From Diabrotica undecimpunctata (Eukaryota > Arthropoda > Insecta > Coleoptera > Chrysomelidae): a DNA stretch of 64,000 nt. Position 1 is the stretch's first letter. Each line of letters opens with the position of its first letter. Positions 33,912 through 45,096 of this stretch are shown one piece after another. Made by a program: the position numbers and the translations under genes. The notes beneath the pieces were generated by a model. It searched no databases. It was not told where the DNA came from and was given only the letters and a program-made list of their open reading frames with translations. The DNA is taken from positions 81,842,889 to 81,906,888 of the forward strand of contig NC_092809.1 of NCBI RefSeq assembly GCF_040954645.1, given 5' to 3'.

Positions 33912-34289
33912 CATTACCGAACATAAAATTAGGGTCACCCCGTAGTTTGAATTTATTTTAGAAATTATAATTTTTTTAACTATTTTCGGTTGCAGCATAG
34001 CTTAATAATGGATTGCTTGAAAAAAATTGTTATGGTTGTTGTTTCGATAAGCGTTCGAGATAAAAAGCCCCTTACCCTAATTCTTAAAAACTATTTTCAG
34101 CATAGTTTTTCTTTCTGTGGTTTTAACATCAATTATAAATTGTTTGTGTAGTGTTGTTTGTCACTGTCAGTGTATTGAACTGAGCATAAGTTCTTTTGTG
34201 GCGGCAAGCATTGTGACACGAAACTCAGTGTGCAAGAGTGTGGTGACGGTACGAAGAAAAATGTAAACGTAAGTTAATAGAAAGTTAGG

Positions 34290-34650
34290 AGGCGATTTCA
34301 TGTTGCTGATTTATCTTAACGAACTAGAATAACTGAACCGCCGCTTTCCCGTGAACACCGAATTGCCATATTAAATTTTGCACGAGAACACTTGACTTGG
34401 ACAATACAGAACTGGAGTCGTGTATTGTTTTCCGATGAATCGAGATTCTGTGACTGTGAGTGTAAGAGTGTGGCGACGTAAAGTCGAGAGATATGCCCAA
34501 GCATGTGTTGCCGAGCGACTTCCATTTGGTGGAGGGTCAGTTATGGCATGGGGAGGCATATCATTTGGTGCTCGCACGGTCAGCATGGAGTTAGTTAGTC
34601 TTTATCGAGAATGGGACATTGACTGCACGTAGATATCTGACACAGGTTCT
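34290..34650 (+). pseudogene. Tc1-like transposase, N-terminal/central part
   Basis: The plus-strand translation (several frames) reads PPLSREHRIAILNFAREHLT, RVLFSDESRFC (first catalytic Asp in FSDES), VWRRKVERYAQACVAERLPF and GGGSVMAWGGISFGART. These are textbook Tc1 transposase motifs. Frameshifts near 34440 and 34600 break it, and the LINE insertion cuts it off from the C-terminus at 35159. Confidence 0.85.
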
Positions 34651-34667
34651 ATAAGATTATGTTTTAC

Positions 34668-35144
34668 TACTACTACTACTATCGGTTTACAGCGTTCTCC
34701 ATAGGCCTGGAGGGATTTCTCTTTCCTCTAGTTCTTTTTCAATTCCCTCTCTCCAGCTTTTTCTCGGCCTTCCTCTTTTCCTTCTCCCTTGTGGTGTCCA
34801 CGTCAAAATCGGTTTTGGAATCCTGTCATCTGGCATTCTCTGTACATGGCCGTACCATATTAACTGTTTTGTTTTTATGTCATCAACTATTGTATGCTTG
34901 ACTCCCATCATTTCACGTATTCTCTCATTTGGTATCCGATCTCTTCTTGATTTTCCTGCTGCTCTTCTCCAGAAGTCCATTTCTGTTGCTAGTAACAGTT
35001 TCTCTGTTCTTTGTTTCATTTGCCAAACTTCGCTGCCATATGTGATTATACTTTTAAGTATGGTGTTGTATATGAGTTGTTTGTTCGCTTTAGATATTGT
35101 TTGGTCCCACAGAATTCCGTTCATCATGGATATGGCTTTGGATC
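34668..35144 (-). mobile_element. 5'-truncated LINE inserted in the Tc1-like transposase
   Basis: The minus-strand frame 35127-34687 reads MMNGILWDQTISKANKQLIY, SIITYGSEVWQM, LIWYGHVQRMPDDRIPKPIL and RRKRGRPRKSWREGIE, the C-terminus of LINE ORF2. The 3' tail is a TAG/CTA trinucleotide repeat (34668-34681). The 14-bp target duplication AGAYTATGTTTTAC flanks it (34654-34667 and 35145-35158, one mismatch), which proves retrotransposition into the transposon. The coding frame of this fragment is intact. Confidence 0.88.
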
Positions 35145-35158
35145 AGACTATGTTTTAC

Positions 35159-35515
35159 CATTTGTGGTTATTCTTGGAGACGACGCAACATTTATACCTG
35201 CATGATAATGCACGGCCCTATACTGCTCGGATAATTACTGAGTATCTGACGAGGTTAAAACCATACGATTTGGTTGGGTCTGCTCGCAGTCCAGATATAA
35301 AGTCCATAGAAAATGTTAAGGATGAGATGAAGAGACATTTAGGGAGTCATGTGCTGGCTCTAGAAAGTCAAGAGAGCTTCGCCACATATTGGTGCAAGAA
35401 AGCAACAATCTCCCGCAGAATGTGATACAAAATCTGATCCAAACTATGCCTCGTCGTTTGCAAGCTGTTAGCGAGTATTCATTTCTTTTGTCTCAACAAA
35501 AAACGCACTAAATTA
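35159..35515 (+). pseudogene. Tc1-like transposase, C-terminal part
   Basis: Resumes after the LINE: the frame through 35425 reads LHDNARPYTARIITEYL (second catalytic Asp in DNARPH-type motif), SARSPDIKSIENVKDEMKRH (the SPDLNPIEN.W motif with the third acidic residue) and the ALESQESF helix, then a frameshift and PRRLQAV-like end near 35450. Together with 34290-34650 it makes one inactivated transposase. Confidence 0.85.
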
Positions 35516-35673
35516 AAATTATTCCTTTTCAATATTTGGTACATATATCAAAGAAAAATTGTTCATTTTCATTAATCTCAATAAATTTTGAAGGACAAAA
35601 ACGTAGTTAAAAAAAATAATAATTTATAAAATAAATTTAAATTACAGGGTGACTCTAATTGTATGCTCTGCAG

Positions 35674-37015
35674 TATAGTTGCAAGTTGTGTCAAGTTTCA
35701 GGGAGGTAATGAACATTTTTTGTAGCTGTGCGCCTATTAAAATTATATTAGTGGTACTTACTGTTATTGTTCTGGTTTAATGTTATTGTATTATATAGTT
35801 GTTGAGAATGTATCTGGTAAAGGAATAAAAAACACGCGTTAAGATGTTTTGTTTTTCGCATAAAAATTATTTAGAAACGGAATTTGGGGATTTTAAACGG
35901 AAAAAAAGAAGAAATATTTTTTGACAAAAATTAAATAAATAATTCAAAAATTATTTTTTATTTGAAAAATCTCGCGGTGTACCATTTTTTTCTTTAAAAC
36001 AATTAAGACCATTACCCGTATGCGCGCCAATGATGAATATACAATTCCTAATTGTATGTCAAAAAATGCGTAATAACCAACTCTTAAAACCTACCAAATT
36101 TCATTTACATATCTCAACCAGTTTTAGGGCAATAAATAAATCGTTGGTTTGTAAGAAAAATTTCAACACTCTGTGTCTCGGAAGAGGAAGCATTTGCGGG
36201 CATATGTTTATTCGCTCCGTGCGTGACTGACGCGACACCTACCGCCTTTATCTGACAGTTTTGTACCTACCAATTTTAGGTTAAACATATGACATATGTT
36301 TGACATTGTTAAATACATGCGAAATTGACAATTATTAATAATTAACTTTTTAATTATATTTTTTTAGTTTATGTACAAAATAAATGTAGTATTACAAACT
36401 GGGTTTCTCAAAATTCATCATAATATATCTTTTCAACCACAAACGGAAAAGAAAGGGAAAAATCTAGTACTGGCAAATCAAGTTTTTCACGTGAAAGAGC
36501 ATATATTTAAAAATAGTAATAGTAAAGCTATAATATAAAAGCTAAAGTCATCAGGCACTTTGCAGTTAGCTTGAAGCCTTATAAAATATCATTATAGGTA
36601 AATTATTTAAATTTTTCCTATTTCAATTGCATAAAAATGAAGTTATGTGATATTTACTTTTTCATATTAATAGCACGGATCCATCTTTTTCTTTTCTCTA
36701 ATTTATATGTAATCTTTGGGAACCTATAAAAACTAAACTTACTATTTTTGCTATTGTTAGCACAATTAAATACGCAATATGTATTTGCACACATTTTTGA
36801 TAAAATTTATGCGTAAAAAGGTAGGGCCAATTTTGTCATATTTCGCCGCTACGCACGCTGGCATCGTTTCAAAATACCCGTACCATGGTCACGCACGGAA
36901 CGAATATAGCAAACTGTCATTATTTTTTATGCAAAATCACTCCCTTAAGTTAGTTGCACATATTTACTAAAATTATGTATATTATACAAATATGTATTAT
37001 TTAAAAGGTCTAAAA
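35674..37015. other. AT-rich sequence without recognised genes
   Basis: No domain or terminal repeat was identified. Short open frames (36030-36230, 36779-36970) have no recognisable motif and are not called. Confidence 0.4.
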
Positions 37016-37145
37016 ATCGACACTTTGAACCTCTGTAACTCAAAAACAATTGATATCTGAGTCTTGTGGCAGTGAGAACTTTTGATCAGTATGACCTAAA
37101 TCTGTCAAATTTAACTGAAACCACTTTTAAATAAAGTGCCGGGGT
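37015..37145. repeat. Dispersed repeat, second copy
   Basis: Same orientation copy of 33720-33880, sharing GATATCTGAGTCTTG..CAGTGAGAACTTTTGATCAG and the AATTTAACTGAAAC block. Family unknown. Confidence 0.6.
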
Positions 37146-37149
37146 CCTT

Positions 37150-37985
37150 TGTTTTTAAACAGATATCCGTGATCACAAAAATGAGTCCACTTTTATTTAA
37201 TATATACGCAGCTCAACTGCATCGTTTGATGCTATAAAAGTTTTTCAGTATGCTGAAACTATAAAAGTTTTTCAGTATGCGGATTTTATTTGTTTCTATA
37301 ATATCCCTAGTTCATATGAACGATATATTACAGATTTAAGTATATTTTTTGCTGCATGCGTGATTTATTAAATACTATGGGTTTTAGCTTTTCACGTAAA
37401 AGACAGCGGTTACGTGTCTTACCAGGCATAGACCTAAAACCCCTGATTCCTAGGGTGATGACTAGGTGATTTTACTATACCCATAGTGAAGGAATATAAA
37501 TATCATGGGATCCATATTTATAACAAACTCTTATGGACCAGCCACTTATAACACGTAAATCAAAAATGTAAGAAAGTGCTCAAAATTCTGCGTGCAGTTT
37601 CCAAATATAAATGGGATAATATCTCATCTCAATGTTAAAATATCTCATCTATCTTATAGTATCCGCTCAATAATGGATATAATCTTTATGTCTCAACTAG
37701 CAAATTAGACTTATTAATCTTAGACATAATTCAGTATAAGGCAATTAAAATTAAAAGTCTAGGACCTATGGTGTCGTCACCTAATTGTGCAGTTCTTACT
37801 GAAGCACAAGAACCGCCTTTATATTTTCGAAGACAGTATTTAGCCAATAAAATAAAGTACAGGACGTTTAGTACGTTTACGGTTAAAAAAATAACAAATA
37901 TAGCGGTCCAGAATCTTACAAAAAATATTGAAGAATTAAAACTTCTTTGTAGCGTTGTAGTCTGTAGCATTTTACCAATAAAACG
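37150..37985 (+). pseudogene. LINE reverse transcriptase relic (Jockey/I-like)
   Basis: The plus-strand translation begins with MSPLLFNIYAAQLHRL, the SPLLFN.Y motif after RT motif B. It continues with a damaged catalytic region near 37250, EYKYHGIHIYNKLLW, CKKVLKILRAV and, at the end, a DIIQYKAIKIKSLGPMVSSP then EAQEPPLYFRRQYLANK segment. This order is typical of Jockey/I-clade RT C-termini. Many stops. A short tandem duplication (ATAAAAGTTTTTCAGTATGC) is seen at 37236-37280. Confidence 0.7.
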
Positions 37986-38256
37986 TGTTGTTCTAATTTA
38001 TGTAAATATTTATTTATAAGTTATTTAAGTTTACAGTACGATAATATCGTATCAACTAACTATACTAATATCAGCGCAGCTTATATATACAAGTTATTGG
38101 ATACTAGAATAATCTGGAATAGTCCACCTCTATTCTCGCTTGAACGCCTCGATCTGTCGACCGGTCAATACATCAGGAACATTCATGAATACACATCATC
38201 GTCTCGAGAGATGCAACCGTTATATGGGGTACGTCGAAATAAGCTTGTTCGTTACA
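37986..38256. repeat. Diverged solo LTR related to the 47.7 kb element
   Basis: 271 bp starting TGTTGTTC and ending TTCGTTACA. It shares the ordered blocks AATATTTATTTATAAG, TATCAACTAACT, the GAGATGCAACCGTTA segment and the TTCGTTACA end with the 283-bp LTRs. No internal region or clear target duplication is present. It separates a plus-strand LINE from a minus-strand LINE. Confidence 0.65.
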
Positions 38257-39450
38257 ATATAGTTCAGCTCAGAGATTATCTATTCCGGGTGATTTGTTTC
38301 TGGCTAGTTTTTTAACTGCATCTTTAACTTCAAGAATCGTTGGTGGTTCCGTTTCTCCCTCGTCTGTTCCCCTTACCTCATCTCTTTTGCCTTGCAGGTT
38401 TTCTTCTTCTTCTATATTAAGTGGCTGGTTAAAGTATTTCACCCATCTATTCAATACATCTTTCCTTTTTGTTAATAGGTTGTCATTCTGACCTCTGCAT
38501 TGACTTGTAGTTGCATGGAATTATTTTCTGTTGATGTTAACTTTCTTATAGAATGATCTGAATTATGTCTCTCTGTTATTTATTTAAGTAGTTTCATTTT
38601 TTCATTTGTGTATCCTCTTTTCTTCTCTTCTCTTTGTCTGGTAATTCTTTACAAGGTTGCCTTGAATTATTTTCTGTTGATTTTAACTTTATTATAGAAT
38701 GCTTTGAATTATTGCTCCCTGTTCCTTATTTAAATCCGTTTTTTTCTTTTGTGTATCCTCTTTTCTTTTCTTCTCTTTGTCTGGCAATTCTCAACAGTTG
38801 TTCCAGTTCGTCGGGTAAGCATCTTTCTGAAGGCTTAATTTTTTTCTTTTGTTGCATTCTTGAATTCATGAAACCAATGATTTTTACGGGCACAATTGCC
38901 TGTTCCTATTTCATGTTTCGCTGCTGCATCAAAGTCTTCCTTTATTCCGGTCTAGTAGGAGTCTGGCCTTCTCCATTTACATTTTGAATCCTTAACCTGT
39001 TGGTGAAGTTTTCCGAGCATTGTTCTGTGTTTGAAATTCTAGCTCTCAATGTAGAGATCACTAGGAAGTGATCTGAGTCTATGTTTGCGTCTCCATGACT
39101 TCTGCAGTTTATTACGTGTGTTCCATGCCTTGAATTTATCAAGATGTGATCAATCTGACTAGTTGTTCTTCTGTCAGAAGGGGTCCAGGTTACCTTGTGT
39201 ATGTCCCTGTGTTCAAGATAGGTGCCAGCGACTGTCATATTTAGTGCTGCTGCTAAGTTTATCAGTCGTAATCCATTATCGCTACTGATTATGTGTAGGC
39301 TATGCTTTCCTATAGTGGGTATGAAAACTTGTTCTCGTCCTATTCTGGCATTCATGTCGCCTAATAGAATCTTAATGTCATTTCTGGGACATCTTCTGTA
39401 GGCTTGCTCTAGGTCTTCGAAGAACTGTTCTTTTATTTCCTCTTAGTCTG
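38257..39450 (-). pseudogene. LINE 5' part: endonuclease and linker to RT
   Basis: The minus-strand frame 39355-38942 begins MNARIGREQVFIP and contains TWTPSDRRTTSQIDHILINS and SDHFLVISTLRARI, matching the APE-type endonuclease of LINEs (GD.NA..G, S.IDH, SDH with catalytic Asp and His). The frame 38454-38269 gives WVKYFNQPLN then EVKDAVKKLARNKSPGIDNL, the linker just before RT. The region between is frameshifted. RT itself is cut off at the solo LTR. Confidence 0.8.
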
Positions 39451-39589
39451 ACTAAACCAAAAACCAAAACCAAAACAGACCAAAGCAGACTAAGTTTTGG
39501 TTTGCGGCTGGTATTTTTATTTCCCACCTACCCACCGGTCATAGGACCGGTTGGGGCGTTCCCCTATCCACCACATGGGTCCGACGGGA

Positions 39590-40742
39590 GACAGACAATT
39601 CCACACGCACTCAGAATACCTACCAAAAGATAATAAATAAATTCAATGAAGTAACATATGAAGCACTCGGCACGAACCAAAGGAACAAAAAGTATTCTCC
39701 ATTGTGGTGGACAAATGAAATCGCTAATGCAGTATACAACAAGAAACAAGCATATAAAAAGTGGCTGCAAACAAATGAACCAGATGATAGACGAACATAC
39801 GCAAGATCAAACAGTGAAGTAAAAAATCTGGTAACTAAAGCAAACAATGTTTCCTGGTAAAATATATAGGATCAACAAGATTAAGAGAAGCATGGAAAAC
39901 AGTAAAAAACCTGAGAACAAACAGAAAAGAGATGAGGAGAATAGATTTAATAGAAAGTCTTGGATCGAACATTACTCACAACTTCTGAATGGAACAAGAC
40001 TGCAATTCACGAACACCATTACAACATATGGAAGTGGAATACATACGATGAAGACAGTACAGGAAGTCGAAGATGCAATACAAAATCTAAAAAATTAAAA
40101 ATCATGTGGACCACAAGGTATACCGAACGAATTACTAAAACACAGCCCACAAGTATTGCTGAAATTACTAGTGTATGTTTTCACCTTATTCTATAAAGGA
40201 CATGACTTACCATCGGAGTGGGCAAAAACACATATTAACAACATTTACAAGAAAAGAAAAAAAAACATTCTTCAAACTACAGGGGGCTAAGTATCATAAA
40301 TTCACTCTTAAGACTCTATGGAAAAATAATAAAAAATAAAATTGAAAAAGAGATAGCAGATGTAGAAGAACAAAGTGGCTTTCGTGCAGGCAGATTCTGT
40401 ATGCACAGTATATTTTCTCTAAAGCAGGTTATTGAGAAAAGATTAGGCCACAGCCTTTTAACTCATGTAGTCTTCATAGATCTGACAAAGACATACGATA
40501 ATGTACCACTTTCAATGCCCAGGTTAGCAATGGAAAAAAAGCAATAAATAAAAAAATATGAAAGCAGTACAAGAACTTAACAAAAAATATGACAGTAAAC
40601 ATTAAAACTGGAAACAAATTAACTACAGAAATTCGTATTAGTAAGGATCTAAAGTAAAGCTGCCGAATAGCATACACTCTTCAAAATATGTTTGAATGAG
40701 GCGCTCTCAGTGTGGAGAAGAAAATGCTGTAATATGGGCCCA

Positions 40743-40745
<3 letters not shown>
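39590..40745 (+). pseudogene. LINE relic: linker and RT N-terminal half
   Basis: The plus-strand translation shows YSPLWWTNEIANAVYNKKQA then NLVTKANNVSW (pre-RT linker). After several frameshifts come NRKGLSIINSLLRLYGKIIK, EEQSGFRAGRFCMHSIFSLK and HVVFIDLTKTYDNVPL (RT motif A, Asp retained). It ends shortly after in a (TA)n tract. Stops are common. It may belong to the same family as the 38.3-39.4 kb copy in opposite orientation. Confidence 0.75.

Positions 40746-40812
<67 letters not shown>
40746..40812. repeat. (TA)n tract
   Basis: Pure AT repeat between the LINE relic and the perfect hairpin. Confidence 0.95.
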
Positions 40813-40813
<1 letters not shown>

Positions 40814-40816
<3 letters not shown>

Positions 40817-40868
40817 AAAGCATCCTATGTAGCATATCCTCCAGATATGCTACATAGGATGCTTTTTT
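40814..40868. repeat. Perfect 24-bp hairpin
   Basis: Arms 40814-40837 and 40845-40868 are exactly complementary, around a 7-nt loop CCTCCAG. The arm core is GCATCCTATGTAGCATAT. The right arm ends in a T-run. Could be a cruciform, a small MITE-like structure or a small-RNA precursor. Confidence 0.9.
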
Positions 40869-40879
40869 TTTCTAATATT

Positions 40880-41380
40880 GGTAATATAAATAACTTAACA
40901 CCATTTTTTGCTAAATCTCAAAACATTGTATCTAACAATCGGAACATCTATTATCATTCACTACCTTTTATTACCATCATTAACACCTAAATTAATACAA
41001 ACACTAAAAGTTATTGACAATATAAAAATAGCAACAAAGAACATCAAAACTATTTTATCTTTATATTCCAAAACTAAATATCCTATAGACAAATTTGAAA
41101 AAACGAATTTAGTATACAGCATTAGTTGTACTCAGTGTGAGGCTGAATATGTTGGTGAGACCGGAAGAAATCTTTCAAATCGCATTATTTCTCACAAAAG
41201 TGATTGCAGAATTAAAAAACCATCTTGTGCTTTGGCAGAGCATGTAATCGATAAAGACCATATTATGGATTTTGATAACATTAAAATTTTATGTAGTGAA
41301 AGTAATAAATTTAAAAGGACTTTTTTTAAATGGTTTGTATTAGCAAAAGTGATAATAATTTAAACAAAAGATCAGAAATT
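40880..41380 (+). pseudogene. Penelope-like element, GIY-YIG endonuclease end
   Basis: The plus-strand frame to 41363 contains NLVYSISCTQCEAEYVGETG (GIY-YIG type strand pair, Cys pair as in other Penelope endonucleases), RNLSNRIISHKSDCRI and CALAEHVIDKDH. An upstream piece in another frame (NIYYHSLPFI) is the RT-endonuclease linker. There is one frameshift, near 40970. It is a different lineage from the 22.7 kb copy judged by sequence. RT is missing. Confidence 0.8.
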
Positions 41381-42008
41381 CAAAATCTAAGCAAAATTTA
41401 TAATTATATTCTTTCTTTATGATTTATATATAAAACTTCTAAAATGTCATATTTAATTCTCCATATATCTGTTAAATTTTTTCAGACATCTGTCAACGGT
41501 GAATAAATCTTCTTCTTTTTTGTTACTAAACAAAAAAGAATGTTTAAACGAAATTTTATTTTTGGCAATATAATTGTCAAAAATAAAAATTTTAAGTTGG
41601 CATTTATGACATTGAGGCTTATTTGTAATTGGTTGCTATTTTAACTTATTTATAAATTCAATTGTTTTTGTATTAAAAAAAAAAATGTTTTCAAAATTAT
41701 ACTAAAAATTTTCAGAGAAGCATTTATTAGATTAGGACATTTTTATATTAATTATTTTTAAGATGTATTAGCAGCAATTTTTATTTACTAAACTAATTTT
41801 TATTTGGTAAGTTAACAAAAATTGTTTTTTCTTTCTAGTTCAACCTTGTAAGATATTTTGTCTTTTTTAGCTCTTGATAATAATTGTAAACACAATTGAA
41901 AGCTCGAGATATAAAAAAATAGTTAACCACTAGCCCTTTTATTGACTCCAACCCAACCAAAACAGTTATATATTTTTTCCAAACGAGTCACAAGTACTTC
42001 TTTTTTCT

Positions 42009-42054
<46 letters not shown>

Positions 42055-42280
42055 TAATCGAAGACTAGAGATGTACACGATTGACCCGTTGATGTCAATA
42101 GAATTGGCTGTTACAAAACTATGTTTTAATTACTCGAGTTTTCAGTTGTGGTTACAATTATTTTCCATATCTACAACAAAAATGATCTGATAAAGTGGAA
42201 TAAATAATTGCAAAAAAGTAGTAACTCACCAGATAAAATTAGGTTTGTTAATGAAATTGCAGCAAAATAAATTTAAAAAC
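41381..42280. other. AT-rich sequence, includes a (TA)n tract
   Basis: Nothing coding recognised. A (TA)n run lies at 42012-42052. The part next to 41380 is presumably the 3' UTR of the Penelope fragment. Confidence 0.45.
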
Positions 42281-44145
42281 CTAGAGCTAAGATCAATACT
42301 ATTATAAAAATTAATATTAAACTCACACCAGTCTTCCGGGTCGAACCTTAGAGAGCCCCCAGACACTACTATACTAATCAATATTCACTTCATTACTACC
42401 AATGGGAACAGGAGAAGGTTCATTTATACCGTTGTTGGTGAAGTAGCCTGGGTGGAGGTTGGCGTGGGGGTTAGTGTGGGGAATGGCGCGGGAGTTGGCG
42501 TGAACATTTCCGACAGTGGCATTTTGATTCGAGGATGGTGGGGACGATATTTTCTTTATGAGAGGTCTCCATGTAGAAAGTAACCGTATGCCGTCATCTC
42601 TTTTATTGAGACAATTTGGCCTTTTTAGAATTTTTATGGCTTCTCGGATAATTCTTAGTTTATAGAATCGTATGGGGGCTATGGTTCTGGAGTTTTTAAA
42701 ATGGTATTGACTTAGAGCTGAAATTGAACCGGAATTGCGAACAGAAGTGGAATGTTCATAAATTCTGTTTTGTATTCTACGATTTGTTTGGCGTATATAG
42801 GATCGGGGGCAGTCTGCACAAAGAATTTCATAAACTCCGTGTTGTTAATTTCGAATGTTGTTTTTAATTGATCGGGCAAGAGATGAAAGTTTTTGTTGTG
42901 GGGTAAATATTGGTCTTTATTCCTCTTGATTTAAGAATTTTGTCGATTTTGTATGTTGAGGGTCTGAGTCTTTGGGTTAAGATTGAGTGGGAGATTGATG
43001 TCTGTGGATGCTCCTATTGATGTGATTCTCGCGGTAATCGTTTTGGATGTGGGCTTGTTTTAAACAAGAGAGCTCAGCGGTCTACTTGCATCATCGCAAA
43101 GGCGTATTGATCTGGAGATAAGTGTATTAATGACTGAATTAATTTGTGAAGGTGGGGGGTGAGAGTTGGCATGCAAGTAACGATTGGTATGTGTGGGTTT
43201 TCGATAGACAGAGTAATGAAAACCTTGGGATTGGGTTTTTCGTTATGAAAACATCGAGAAACGGTAGGGATGAATCAGTTTCCATCTCCATCGTGAACTG
43301 GATACTAGGATGTATACCATTCAGATGGGTTTGAAAAGACACCAAAGCATCCCTGCCATGGGGCCAAATGACGAATGTATCGGCAACATATCGTAGCCAA
43401 CATGTGGGCTTGAGCATTGATGTGGATAGTGCTCGGGTCTCGAAGTCTTCCATAAAGATATTGGCAATTACTGGAGATAGAGGGGAGCCCATTGGGGCAC
43501 CATTTATTTGTCTGTAGAATTGATTTTGGAAGATAAAATAGGTGTTGGACATACAATGTTTAATGAGAGATAAGTGGTCTTGTTGAATACTGTATTTAGT
43601 TTTCAGAATGTTTAGAGTTTCATCTATAGGAATGTTTGTAAAAAGTGAGACAATCTCGAAACTTACTAGAATGTCTGACGATCAGATAGGGTATTGTTTA
43701 AGAAGTTCGATGAAATGAAAAGAGTTTTTGACGAAGGATGAAGCATTTTCGACGAAAGGTTGTAGAGTTCTGGCTCAATACTTGGCCAATGGTTGTGTAG
43801 GGCAGTTGTATGCACTGATGTCAACAGGAAGAGAAGTTTTATTGATAATGGCTTTTTCGCGCCAACTCTCGCGCCAATCCCACCCTAACCCCCACTTAGG
43901 CCACGTCACCATCGACGGTATAAATGAACCGTCCCCTGGTCCCAGTCGTAGTAATAAACTAGTAAGTGAACTAGAAGTGACTAATGAGTGTAGTAGTGTC
44001 TGGGGGCTCGGGAGACTGAGACCTCGGAAGCCCTGAAGAAGACATCAGAGAGGATGTCGAAAGCTCGGCAAAATAGATATCGTCGCGGTTCAACCCGGAA
44101 GACTGGTGAGTTTAATATTAATTTTTATACTAGTATTAATCTTAG

Positions 44146-44146
<1 letters not shown>
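42281..44146 (-). mobile_element. Penelope-like retroelement with inverted termini
   Basis: Left terminus (42281-42500) and right terminus (43865-44146) are inverted copies sharing AATTAATATTAAACTCAC, the CTTCCGGGT block, GTGTCTGGGGGCTC and the GGTATAAATGAACC stretch. Between them, on the minus strand, are RT and a GIY-YIG domain. The right terminus keeps a CTGAAGA-hairpin-GAAA block (44033-44062) that is deleted in the left one. Mirror-image termini are one of the known insertion forms of Penelope-like elements. (TA)n follows on the right. Confidence 0.8.
42600..43870 (-). pseudogene. Penelope-like RT and GIY-YIG endonuclease
   Basis: From right to left on the minus strand: FEIVSLFTNIPIDETLNI (near 43680, RT motif with the conserved D-to-E change in the SF[DE].VSLFT signature), SLIKHCMSNTYFIF, INGAPMGSPLSPVIANIFME and WLRYVADTFVIW. 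In that last motif the catalytic box reads YVAD instead of YVDD, so one catalytic Asp is lost. FLDVFITKN, TPQQKLSSLARS and then HGVYEILCADCPRSYIRQTN follow, a GIY-YIG domain with I-R where YIG is expected. Frameshifts occur near 43150 and 43590. It would encode RT fused to a nicking endonuclease; both active sites look damaged. Confidence 0.8.

Positions 44147-44199
<53 letters not shown>
44147..44199. repeat. (TA)n tract
   Basis: Pure AT repeat next to the Penelope right terminus. Confidence 0.95.
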
Positions 44200-44201
<2 letters not shown>

Positions 44202-44259
44202 TTGCTGTGGCTTGGTTATGATACGACTAATATTATGTTCAATTTATTTAAGAGAGTTA

Positions 44260-44390
44260 TAGCCCAGGGAAATAAGGATTTTTTTCATGACACTCGTCCG
44301 GCCAGACAGACGACAGTTGTTTTAAGTAGTATGGACTTCAGTAACAAAAGCCTATATGTTTCCTGCAGTAGATTTTTTGGACTTAATTAG
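44260..44390. repeat. Dispersed repeat, copy in plus orientation
   Basis: CAGGGAAATAAGGA..CACTCGTCCGGCCAGACAGA..TATGTTTCCTGCAGTAG recurs in reverse orientation at 54625-54755 with roughly 80% identity. No function or family is assigned. Confidence 0.6.
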
Positions 44391-44399
44391 TTATTAACA

Positions 44400-45090
44400 A
44401 ATTATGATCAAAAAACGGAAAATTTTTGCTTTTTTCGTCCATCAACCAAAAGTCAAGCATTTTAAACAAATTTTAGAAGAGAGGAAACTTATAAGTCATA
44501 TAAAAACCTTCAAAATGGCGTTTTCTAAATGTTTCTATCCGTATTTGTTGCTTGGGAAGTTGCAAAATAAGTCAAAAATTTCGTTTTTTTATAAATGTTA
44601 ATAACTTTTTTAAAAATAAACTTATAACATAAATTAAGAAAATTAATTTTAAATATTGTAAAATAATTTTGCAAAAACATGTCGCTTTTTTGCTTATAAA
44701 CAATTAGAATAACTTTTTAACCATTGCCTGTAAGAATACTATTTTTTTATATTTAAAAAGCCTTAATTTTTTTAAAAAATTAAAAGAAAAAAAATTTCCT
44801 AAAATAATTTGGAGCAAAGTTAGCCTCTTTTTTTATTTAATTCAGAGCAGCTTTGTTTATAACAATTAAGAAATCTAATTAGCGTTATTTACAAGCACAT
44901 ACTTTATGATTTTAACGTACCAAATTCTAAAAAGATTACCCTTCAATGAAATCGTCCACAAAGCTTCAAAATGTGGTCCTTAAAATCGGCTGGCTTCGAA
45001 ACTCACGGGAGCCGAAGGAAGGAGGAAGGAGCTGTTAGCAGTATCTCTGTTCTTATTTATGGATTTCGACGTTCTTTTTTTAAATTTGTA
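44400..45090. other. AT-rich sequence without recognised genes
   Basis: Short frames here are not convincing; no terminal repeats. Confidence 0.4.
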
Positions 45091-45096
45091 TGTACT

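Larger units (their letters stand above)
33912..35673 (+). mobile_element. Tc1/mariner-like transposon, interrupted by a LINE
   Basis: The ends match in inverted orientation over about 70 bp (for example AAAATTAGGGTCACCCCGTA at the left, with the reverse complement of AGGGTGACTCTAATT at the right) and are flanked by TA. The transposase relic lies between. A 5'-truncated LINE is inserted at 34668. Confidence 0.8.

Noticed and set aside
34420..34632. 70-codon frame read as a separate gene
   Set aside because: It is one frame of the broken Tc1-like transposase.
38294..38491. Plus-strand frames over 38.3-39.0 kb
   Set aside because: Shadows of the minus-strand LINE endonuclease and linker.
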